Below are positions 46,146 through 57,400 of a DNA stretch of 64,000 nt, one piece after another. The translations under genes were made by a program, and so were the position numbers. The notes beneath the pieces are model-generated. The model did no database searches. It saw only the letters and a list, made by a program, of their open reading frames with translations, and was not told where the DNA came from. The stretch comes from Hormiphora californensis. Its lineage: Eukaryota > Ctenophora > Tentaculata > Cydippida > Pleurobrachiidae. Within the stretch, counting starts at the first letter, position 1; every line of letters begins with the position of its first letter. Location: assembly GCA_020137815.1 (NCBI GenBank), contig CM035359.1, forward strand, positions 1,721,506 through 1,785,505, read 5' to 3'.

Positions 46146-47898
46146 CAGGGTGTCCCACTGTCTTTGCATCACCTGCGATTTTGGGTAATGACCGGGCTCC
46201 ATTAAACTAACCAAAACTGATCGAAAAATTGGTCAAAATGGTTCTAACAAAAACCAGTGTTCTAGAGAATTGTCTGGCGAACATTTTGGTTGCAAGATTG
46301 ACTTTCCAAGTCTTACCAATCGTCAAATATATCGTCGTAAAGTCAAAATTACGTGTTCATGAAATCCGACCGGGGTTCACGTTTTGAAAAATTCACAAGT
46401 GCAAAGTTGCTCGGATCACATTGCATCCCTCATAAGAGTTGTAGGAAATTGTCTGGCGGTCATTTTGGTACCCGGGTTTTTATCCTAGCGCAATGTTTAG
46501 AATGTCTTATGACTGTCAGAACTGGAATTTTCCCAAAAGTGGTTTTAGGTATCGCATTGCATTTTGCCCTGTTATGAAGCTCATAGCTGCTTGAATAACA
46601 TCTTAGTGCAGGAATTAAGGAATTAAACAGGAATTAAACATTATACATCTATAATGGCACTTCATTGTCAGATGGGATTAAAAAAAATAAATTAAATAAA
46701 AATGCTAAGGTGTTTAAAAGTTAAATTTAAAGTTAATATTGTTAGGCAAAATTGACACGCTCGGGTAAAAAAGGAAAACATAGGTGAAGGGAATAAATAA
46801 ATAATAAAAATATACATAATAAAAAGGCTAAAAAGCGTAAAGTGGTCAACAAGGGCAGGGATAAGGATTACAGGGGGGTAAAAAGTGGGAGCGATATAAA
46901 ATAGAAAACGTAAAGTAGTAAAAAAAGAACAAGTCTCGAAGAAGAATAAATCTAAGGGGGACGGGTAAAAAATGCAGTAGGCAGGCAAAAGACACACATA
47001 TGACACACATAAAAAATGAGAGAGTTCGTGAGGTAATTCTTGGTGCTAGCAACCCTGGACTTTCAAGAAAACAGTGCTGGGGTTGAGTATGCTCAACTAG
47101 GGTTGTTTTAAGGTTATCAATATTGGATTGGATTGCCGTAATGGAATCCATATCCTAACGGGATAGGGTTGAGATAGACCACTTGCGTATCCTACACATT
47201 AACAGGGGCCTTGCCAAATCGTCATAACAACCCTGTCAAGTGTCTAGATGAAATTGAGACGATATGTGCTGATTATCATGGGATTACACACGACACCGAG
47301 CCACCTAATTAGGGGTAGTGAGCCGATACCAACTAAGACTCAGCATAGAAAAATCTTCATGTTCCTACAGTCATAACGCAACTTAAACGTAGAGCTATGG
47401 GAAAAACCATGGTATCAAGATGAACCTTAGACGATTCCAATGAAGCTCTTGTAAATTTCAAATCATTTTACCCATTTGTTGATGACACGTGATCCCCTCA
47501 AAAATGCTGATTGAATTTCGTCTTTAGACAGTCGTAAGACACTCTAAACATTGAGTTAGGACAAAAACCCGTGTACCAAAATGACCGCCAGACAATTTCC
47601 TACAACTCTTATGAGGGATGCAATGTGATCCGAGCAACTTTGCACTTGTGAATTTTTCAAAACGTGAACCCTGGTCGGATTTCATGAACACGTAATTTTG
47701 ACTTTACGACGCTATATCTGACGATTGGTAAGACTTGGAAAGTCAATCTTGCAACCAAAATGTTCGCCAGACAATTCTCTAGAACACTGGTTTTTGTTAG
47801 AACCATTTTGACCAATTTTTCGATCAGTTTTGGTTAGTTTAATGGAGCCCGGTCATTACCCAAAATCGCAGGTGATGCAAAGACAGTGGGACACCCTG
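46146..47898. mobile_element. Tc1/mariner-like long-TIR element inside the arylsulfatase
   Basis: Same family as 9969-11171: CAGGGTGTCCCACTGTCTTT ends, about 370-bp arms, TA at 46144-46145 and 47899-47900. Compared with 9969 it has an extra block at about 46612-47155, between 'gcttgaataacat' and 'gatagggttgag'. That block is A-rich on this strand; its reverse complement starts like a helical peptide (MDSITAIQSNIDNLKTTLVE) and may be a nested retroelement fragment. No transposase. Confidence 0.9.
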
Positions 47899-47900
47899 TA

Positions 47901-48484
47901 CTTCCTGCTATATTCACGTCACCGACTGGTACTCTAGCCTCATTCGATGGACAGGAGGCTGGGAGGCCTTTGCAAGGATGTCAACGGTTCGCAAATCACA
48001 GATCGACTCTCTGGACAGCATTGACCAATCCGGATTTCTATTTACCGGTGTCGAGTACAACTGCCTAAGAGATGAGATCCTGCTAAATATAGATCCAGTG
48101 AAAAAGAAAGCAGCGTACATCAAGGGTGACTACAAGGCACTATTTGGCGTACAAGCGCTGAGAGCAGGAGCATCATGCGAAACAAATAAAAGGTATACGT
48201 TTGGGGAACACTGCGTTAATTGGAATGTCACACGACTTTACAACATCACAGATGACCCCTTTGAGACAAATAATCTCAGTAAGACCCACCCTGATTTATT
48301 GGAGGAGTTGAAGGAGAAGATATTGGACCATTTCGATGAGTTGGAACCTCTACAGTGCACACTTCCAGACCTTGAAGGTGCCTTTCCAACAACAGTGATG
48401 CACTATTATCTACCCTTTGATTTTGAAGGCGGAATTATTCCTGACTGGGCAACATACGCTCACGATCCTCCCAGTTTTCACTGA
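47901..48484 (+). CDS. arylsulfatase, 3' part after transposon
   Basis: The sulfatase frame resumes directly at the insertion point in the same frame: CYIHVTDWYSSLIRWTGGWE matches the HxTDWxPTL region of arylsulfatases, followed by DSIDQSGFL, the LLNIDP motif, YKALFGVQ and a C-terminal LYNITDDPFETNNLS typical of the family, to a stop at 48482-48484. No stop or frameshift in the 194 codons, so decay since the insertion is small. Confidence 0.9.
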
Positions 48485-48673
48485 ATGATGCCCTGTTAAA
48501 GGTTGTTGGAAACTGAATGACGCTCTGTTGATGACGCTCTGTTGATGGCCCCTTAGCTGAGTGTGTGCAACTGTTGGCTGCAGTTAGATTTAGTTGTTTG
48601 AGTATTATTAGTTAGCTAGACAATGTTTCTTTCGTGCTTCTGCATATTTTAATACCTGGCATTATAATAAGTA
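48485..48673. other. 3' flank of arylsulfatase
   Basis: 'gatgacgctctgttgatg' is partly duplicated (48515-48546). No polyadenylation signal of the AATAAA form seen; ATTATAATAAG near 48661 is the nearest. Confidence 0.3.
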
Positions 48674-49779
48674 TATGTGGTGAACCACTCTGCAACCACT
48701 TCACCGTGGGAGTACAATGAACCACTCACCACTTCACCGTGGGAGTACAATGAACCACTCACCACTACACCGTGGGAGTACAATGAACCACTCACCACTA
48801 CACCGTGGGAGTCCAATGAACCACTCACCACTTCACCGTGGGAGTAAAATTAACCACTCACCACTACACCGTGGGAGTACAATGAACCACTCACCACTAC
48901 ACCGTGGGAGTACAATGAACCACTCACCACTTCACCGTGGGAGTACAATGAACCACTCACCACTTCACCGTGGGAGTACAATGAACCACTCACCACTTCA
49001 CCGTGGGAGTACAATGAACCACTCACCACTACACCGTGGGAGTACAATGAACCACTCACCACTTCACCGTGGGAGTACAATGAACCACTCACCACTTCAC
49101 CGTGGGAGTACAATGAACCACTCACCACTTCACCGTGGGAGTACAATGAACCACTCACCACTACACCGTGGGAGTACAATGAACCACTCACCACTTCACC
49201 GTGGGAGTACAATGAACCACTCACCACTACACCGTGGGAGTACAATGAACCACTCACCACTTCACCGTGGGAGTACAATGAACCACTCACCACTTCACCG
49301 TGGGAGTACAATGAACCACTCACCACTTCACCGTGGGAGTACAATGAACCACTCACCACTTCACCGTGGGAGTACAATGAACCACTCACCACTACACCGT
49401 GGGAGTCCAATGAACCACTCACCACTTCACCGTGGGAGTAAAATTAACCACTCACCACTACACCGTGGGAGTATAACAATGAACCACTCACCACTTCACC
49501 GTGGGAGTACAATGAACCACTCACCACTTCACCGTGGGAGTACAATGAACCACTCACCACTTCACCGTGGGAGTATAACAATGAACCACTCACCACTTCA
49601 CCGTGGGAGTACAATGAACCACTCACTACTACACCGTGGGAGTACAATGAACCACTCACCACTTCACCGTGGGAGTACAATGAACCACTCACCACTTCAC
49701 CGTGGGAGTACAATGAACCACTTACCACTACACCGTGGGAGTACAATGAACCACTCACCACTACACCGTACAGCCACTG
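48674..49779. repeat. 33-bp minisatellite, about 33 units
   Basis: Unit 'tgaaccactcaccacttcac' plus 'cgtgggagtacaa' with T/A variation in CTTCACC/CTACACC. Because 33 is divisible by three, frames stay open on both strands (MNHSPLHRGST; VVSGSLYSHGE). A rare variant pair (GTCC then GTAAAATTAACC) occurs at 48811 and again at 49405, 594 bp (18 units) apart. Confidence 0.9.
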
Positions 49780-49904
49780 ACTATATGGTTATCGATTAGC
49801 TGTCCAATGTGACCAAGATCAGCTAAATTTGACATCCACAAGACACGCTGTGTCATGTATCATGTTTCTAAAAGTTAGCTAATATATCTCTGTTCGTAGG
49901 CCAT

Positions 49905-50120
<216 letters not shown>

Positions 50121-51416
50121 GACTCTAGGGTATTAACTGCGCTTTCCCACGCCCTGATCTGCAGTTGTACGAATGTATGGTTGTGGAAATGCTCTCCCTC
50201 TCCCTCCCTCTCTCTCTCCCTCATTTGAGTATCTTATCTGGTATCCTGTTATACAGGCGGTTGTGTACGGTATGTACAGTTCACGGGCCTATTATTTCTT
50301 TTCACTCCTGCTACTAAGCTCTCACTATTATACCACTGCCATGACTGCCAGAGAGGAGGGAAGGAGAGATGATCTCAGATTTATACATGCTCCAATCTCT
50401 CTCTCCCTCTTTCTCAGACTCACCCAATTCCTCTCCTCCTCGCCTTTCCACCCGGTTCATCCTATCCAATCCCTCTCCTACTCCCACTACTTCTCTAATC
50501 TCATCTCCTCTCTCCCCCTTCTCCTTATTGAAGGGGTGGAAGTCGTTAGGTGCCAAACACTGGACGAGGAGCGCAACTCGGAATTTCCCAATGGCAAATA
50601 CGTTACCTCTATGACTTACCCTTCTGAATCTCAATGGGCCCCAACGACTTGGGGTCCTATCTCAATCCCTCTCTGCCACCCTATCATCTGATATGTAACC
50701 CAGTCCCGATCAAAATTTCTCTATGATCGTTCTCTATAAGATAGTTCCGAGAAAATTTTGGGAAAATAACTGCATTCCAGGCAAAGACTAGAACTTTAGT
50801 TCCTAATTACCAGGGCCCACTAATAATAATTTCCTGTTTTTTATTAACTTTCCCTCCTGATGTTAGCCTTGTTTTTTCCATTCCCTCGTTGTTGTTTTTG
50901 GGAATACTATGTTAACCAAATTTGTGCATGCGGTTATATTTGCTAAACATTGTTCTAGAACTTTCTCCCCTTTTCAATTGTAGTTAGAGGCTGAGTTTTT
51001 CAAGGCTAAGTTCTTTCAGTGTTTTAAAGTATTTCTTTGAAAATATAGTTTTTCCGGGCCCGTTTTGGTTAATTAGGAAACCAACCCCCCCGCCCCCTAC
51101 AGGAAGAGAGAGAGATAGAGAGAACGAGAGAGAAAAGGAGAGGAGAGAGAGAGAAGAGAGCAGGGGAAAAGAAGATTGAAGCCTATAAAGGGGGGAGGAA
51201 GCGAGAGGAAGAGAGAGGAGAGAGGCAGAAATAACGAAATAGACGGGGAGCGAGGAGCAGACAGAAGAGGGAGGAACGACGAGAGAGAGAGAGATGTCCC
51301 CGGGGGGGGAAAGGAAGGGAGACGGAGTTTCAGAAGAAAGCTCTTCTCTCTCTTCTCTCCTCTACTCTCTCTTCCCCTATCTTCTCTCTCTTTCTCTCTC
51401 TATTGTTTCTCTATCT

Positions 51417-51450
<34 letters not shown>

Positions 51451-51473
51451 TGATACTACTGCTCCAGGTGTGC
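50121..51473. other. no gene recognised; 5' flank of the GPCR gene
   Basis: CT-rich and GA-rich tracts at 50390-50530, 51105-51310 and 51345-51450. 'ggtgccaaacactggacg' at 50550 and 'caacgacttggggtcctat' at 50641 are not part of a recognisable exon. Confidence 0.4.
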
Positions 51474-54400
51474 ATGGAGGATGAATGGTACACCAGACTT
51501 CTTCTAATCACACTCCTGATCATTACCGGAACTTCAAACACCATACTTCTGGGAATTCTAACTCTCACCAGGGGTCTCCAGACGATTAACAATCATTTTG
51601 TTGCCCACTTTGTCACAACAGCAGTTCTATGTGAGTGAGAAAAAGTGTTTTGGTTCCAAAATTGTGTACGAAATAGGTGTCTTACCTGCAGGTTATTATG
51701 GTGCTAAAATAGGCTCAAAATATCTGATCCCTAACCAGCCATCTCACTTCGCAGGTTCCCTGGTTCTGTTTAGTACAACTTTAGCAGGTCTTAGTGACAA
51801 CAATGAGGGCCCTAATGTGGAGGCAACAATTGACACAGCCACCAAACCGAGGGACACTACTGGCCAGGGTTGGGTGTGTCTGGTGCAACAGGCAACTACA
51901 ACCTTGGTTCTGTTTCTAAACTCTACACTTTTATTGTTTTATGGGTTCTACAGGTACATAAACATCAGGAACCGACCGAATCAGAAAATACTGGTCCCTG
52001 ATTGGCTGATAACCAGTCACGTGACCTAAATAACGAGTTCTGATTGGTTGTTTACTTGTTTCGGTCGGTTCCTGACATAAACATATGGTGACCCGAGGAT
52101 CCTAGGAGTAAGTTTTTACCAAAAGTATACAAATATAATACCCAAATTTCCCTACTTCTTTCATCATTTATCCCTTCCCTTCTCAGGTTTCTGTGTGCAG
52201 TTCGACCCCTGACTACAATGGTACATGGCCGGTTGAACCTAGTCCGAGTTATCATCTGCATACCTTGGGGAATTGGGGTGTTTCTGACTTTTGCAGTGAA
52301 ACCTGGATAGCAAGGGAGAGTGTCGGTGGGAATCACTCGAGAATCTAAAGGGTGAGATCGATCATATAATGACGGATTATTGAATATTTCAGCATACTAT
52401 TCATGCATATATATGCGGGTGTAAATGAAGAAGATTTGTAAGATTTCACATTAAAATTGGGCGAAATGTTACAGGTACCCAGACTATTCTGGTGTTCATG
52501 TTTTCAGTCATCCTACCTACACTGTGTTTACCTGCTTTCTATATTGCAATTATCCGTTCTACGGTGCGGAAACGGCGAAAAGAAGCACAGGTAGGCTGAA
52601 CTCGTAATTGTAAAAAAGTGTGTAAAATAGGATGAAGGAAAAAAATGCAAAAAGAGTCGAGGTTCGACCGGGTTTTGAACCCGGGACCTTCTGCGTGTTA
52701 AGCAGATGTGATAACCACTACACCACCAAACCTTCGAACTAAATCGCAATTCTAAATATTATATCCTCCATTGTTGCCGTCAAATCGGACGACATTTTTC
52801 GCAAGCTAAGCAAGTTTGTATAAGAAGGACAGAATTGCTACATTTTCGAAGGTTTGGTGGTGTAGTGGTTATCACATCTGCTTAACACGCAGAAGGTCCC
52901 GGGTTCAAAACCCGGTCGAACCTCGACTCTTTTTTCCTTCATCATAGTTTTAGTTTTATTTCGTTATATGTTTAAGGTGAAATTCATCATAGTTTTAGTT
53001 TTATTTCGTTATATGTTTAAGATGAAATGAGTTCATCATAGTTTTAGTTTTATCTCTATTATAATTTGGAGATGAACGTCGAAGTCGAAGTCGTTCGTTC
53101 AGCGGTATCTAAGCGACAGGCTGCTCCTTCATAAAATACTTCATGTGCCCAAAGCTGTGAAGCAGTGGTGAAATATTACGTAACTACGGAAGCTAAGATG
53201 GAAGTAGCGCCGCGCACGCACAGATGCTGCTCACAACGATTGCTTTAACTTCTACTTCCGCCGCGCGCGTTCATGACATGACCAATTCGTCACATCATTT
53301 TGTTCATGTTGCTATGGGCACTGATTTAGTTGTTTTGGGTCCTCTTGATGTGTGCTCAGTGAGGGTGTGCTATTTTTTCAAATGCCTAATTTAATTCAAA
53401 ATTTCACTTGGTATCGGGTTAAATGAGCTCCTACGATCATTCTAAAACATTTTATCACAAAGTTTTGGCTCTACCATGGCCCAATTACGTTGGCACGAGC
53501 TATGCCCATATATGGGCATATTCATTTCAAAAAGTCTGTTTTAGGGCGTGATTTCGAACAAAACACACATATAAATCGTCTCGTGACAACTTATACAACT
53601 GTTACTTTCAGTTTGAGTCTTCAGATATCCACTTTATAACAAAAATAAAAATTTTTCTCCCTTTTTTTCTTGCTAATTTTACCAACTTGCAGAATCGTGG
53701 GGACGAATTTTAATTTTTTTAAGTTTTTTCTTGGTGGAGGAAGCAAATTTCGGTTTTGTAATCGACTAATTTTGGCCTGCGGAACACGATCCCGTTCATG
53801 AAAAAGCTCCTCAAAATTTAAGAACATGTCCCAAAATGAACATTTTTGTCAAAAAATGACCATTTTTGTCAAAAATGAACATTTTTAGGTCAAAAATGAA
53901 CTTTAGCATCATTTAATGATGCATATCAATTCTTGTCAGTTTCGAGGTGCTGAACACGATCCTGAACATAAAAAGTTGATATCAAGAACATGTCAAAAAC
54001 TGGTGAAAACCACACATATTTCCCTGTTTTTACCATTTTTCGGTTAAAAACTACACTTTTTAAATCGCGATGCCAACGTAACTGACAAACACTATCTCAA
54101 TTCTGTTTTGCTGATGTGATAGAGAATTGTCCATTGTTTCACATTAGCTAGATACTGAATGGCCTAGTCGAAAAAAATTTGAAATAGCAGGAGCAGTGAG
54201 CACTGCTCACTGCTCCTGCTATCCGATCACATTTCATCTCATCAGAACCCCAGCCCTGTCAGTGTCACATATCTCATCAGCTCTGTACACTGCACAGTGT
54301 CACATGTTTAAATTACCACACCCATTCTAAATCAGATGGCAAACCCAAAGCGTTATGTTTAACACCCGGCCCTCTTTTGTGAGCAGTTGTTTTTACTTTG

Positions 54401-57400
54401 CTGGCAGTTTGTGATCATTTCGGAACATAATTTAGCAATTCAGTCTCCATAGTTACCGATTTAGTTACCATGGCAACCATTGAATTGGTGACATATATGT
54501 GGGAAAAAGAGGGCCACCCGGCGCAGCCGGGTGGTTTATCAAAAAGCCCTTATTTGTTGGATCCATCGTATCCTATTCTCGCTCCGCGAATAATAGGATC
54601 CCGGCCCGTTGAGAGCAAGAACTCACGTGCGCGCGATATAAAGCACGTTTTCAGCAGATCGCGCGTGATAGACCGTTTTTGGAGACCTTTTTAGCTGACC
54701 TAGCACTACTCAAAGGTCAATTATGGCCTCATTTCGCATCGAGATGAATCGGCGGGTATTTTCCCATACTCACAAGGCCATGACGATTCCCCCAGTACCC
54801 GCAGATTGTCCCAGGACCGAGTAGGAGCTTGCAGCCAGGTCTTTAAAGAATTGCTCATGTTTAGCGTCAATTTTGACCCACTATTCCTCAAATGCTGATA
54901 CTCGCGGGTATTTTCCGTAAAACTAGAGACAATTATCTGCCAGGAGCAACAAACGAGATGCAAATCGGTTCAGTAGTTCCTTGCAGCCAGGTCTTTGAAA
55001 AAGTTTGCTCTAAAATCAATAATGGACCGGAGGCCTAGATGTGAGATCGATCTCACTCAGGCATCAATGTGGCCAACCTTATTTGGGGCGCACCCAATGG
55101 GTGCGCTAGTTTCGTTATATGTTTAAGATGAAATGAGTTCATCATAGTTTTAGTTTTATTTCGTTATATGTTTAAGATGAAATGAGATGGATTTCCCGAC
55201 TCAATTCACTCTCTAATTTTAAGGTGCAAGAGTTTCACGAGGTCCAACTTGGGAAAAGCACCGGATCCAGCACAGTTATACGAAACCCTGCTTTTGGGAC
55301 TTTGCCAAGTATGGACAGGTTTCCTGAGTTTGTCCCACCCGCCAGGCCAAGTTTGGCAGAAGAGGAAATGGGGATCAGGGATCAGGATTTACCAGTTTTT
55401 CAGTGAGCGCTTTTATTGAATGAATTCTCATCTTTGAAAATACTATTTTATGTTTATAAATTAATATATCGCTAATGAAATCCAAATCAATGTCTCCTCC
55501 AGATGGGATGATTTCGCTGATCCCACGGCCCCTGATCCAGACCACCACGGAGGGGGAGCTGCTGGGGGAGGAAGGTGGAAGGGGGCTATGGATCTAACTG
55601 ACCTGAGAAGCAGCATGGAACCAGACGATCTAGAACCTGTCTTAGCAGAACAATTCCACATCCCAGGGGAGAGCAGTACCGATCAAATATCCACAAGCAA
55701 ATCAAGTGAGAGGGAGGAGGAGGGCGTTCAGATGAGTTTCAAAGATAAAAAGATAGACCAGGGAGTTGAGGATCACCGGAGAGAGGATGATAGTGATGGG
55801 GGTGATGGAGAGTTTGAGTTTATTGTTCCTGTTGATACAACGGATATTTACCAGGTGAAATCTAATTGTTTTATCAGGACTATTGATTGTATTTCCTCCG
55901 TTTTGGGGTATGTTTTACACGGCTATTTCCCTTTATTTTCTAACCAGATAATCAAAAAGAAAATAATAAAGAACCTCTCTCCTTATAGGACATGCTCCAA
56001 GCGCTCAATAAATCAATGCGGAACTACACCAGAACGGTTGACAACATACCCACTACTGCTGCGGAGGGTAGTACTTCGAGTAGTAGTGATCAAGTAGTTG
56101 GGAAACATGAGCCATCTCCAGTTATTAGGAGGGATGTGTTAGCACTCAGTAAGTTTGTGTGAAAACCACGACCGTTGTTGAGTAGGGGGGGGGGGGTGAC
56201 ACGTAACACTTTGTAACACTTTGTAACATGTAACGTGCACAAAATATTTTCTGCACATGTTACAAAGTGTTACAAGCGTTACAAAGTGTTACAAAGTGTT
56301 ACAAAGTGTTACAAAATGTTGCAAAATGTTGCAAAATGTTGCAAAAAATGCCCATTTTGTAACATTTTGTAACACTTTGTAACATTTTGTAACACTTTGT
56401 AACATTTTGTAACACTTTGTAACACTTTGTAACACTTTGTAACACTTTGTAACATGTAACGTGCACAAAAAGTTTTCTGCACATGTTACAAAGTGTTACA
56501 AAGTGTTACGTGTCACCCCCCCCCTGAGTAGATACCAGAGGGGGTTGATCATTGCATCTGTGATTTAAATTTGCGTTTAGGAGGGTATAACAATCAACGT
56601 TTCACTAATTCAAACTTCTATCTCTAGGTCTGGGTGGAGGAGACACGTTTGAAGTTGACGAACTCTCCGCGTCCTTTGGATACCAAGGCTCCTACGAAGA
56701 CTCGATAGATGATATTGAATCTGACCTTCCTTCTACACCCTTGTTTTACCCTCCCTCGCCACCACCACAACCACCACCTGAGGATAGTACCGCAGCAGGG
56801 GACGAGAGCAGCGAGGCGCCCATCTCCCTACAATCACTACAGACTTCCGCAGGTACAGGGAGATATATCCAATTCATTGGGTAATGTTATAATTTTTTAC
56901 AAACAACACGTCGTTCAGAAATGAGGTTTCGGGTTGGAAATGATAATAATTTCTGACACACTCCTTAATTCAGTGGCTAAAAAGAAGGCCCCTTCTACTG
57001 CCCCACACTACATCATTTCTGACTCACTCCTTATTTCAGTGGCTAAAAAGAAGGCCCCTTCTACTGCCCCGCACCACATCAACCCCCGACAAATATCCCG
57101 ACCTCGATCAAGCAGCTCATCAAGCAGCTGTAGTAGCGGTGTGTCACGAGATCAAGCTACTGACATCTCCATCGGGGCTGACAGTGCCTCATCTTCTGAG
57201 AAATCAGAGAAAAACCAGAATTCTGAGACTGATCTAAATGATGATGATGAGGACGTTGGTACAATGAATGGAGGTGAAGGAGGGGATGATAAACAGCAAC
57301 CGATTGATAGATGGTTGATAGAACACATAAAACGATCAACTAATCCAGGTATAACACCACTATTTCTAACTCGTACAAGATTTTCTACAGCTCTTTGCAA

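Noticed and set aside
44339-49779. Possible CRISPR-like arrays
   Set aside because: Units are contiguous with no unique spacers, and the context is an animal genome.
48717-49799. 360-codon frame of MNHSPLHRGST repeats
   Set aside because: By-product of a 33-bp minisatellite; equally open on the other strand; no signal for expression.
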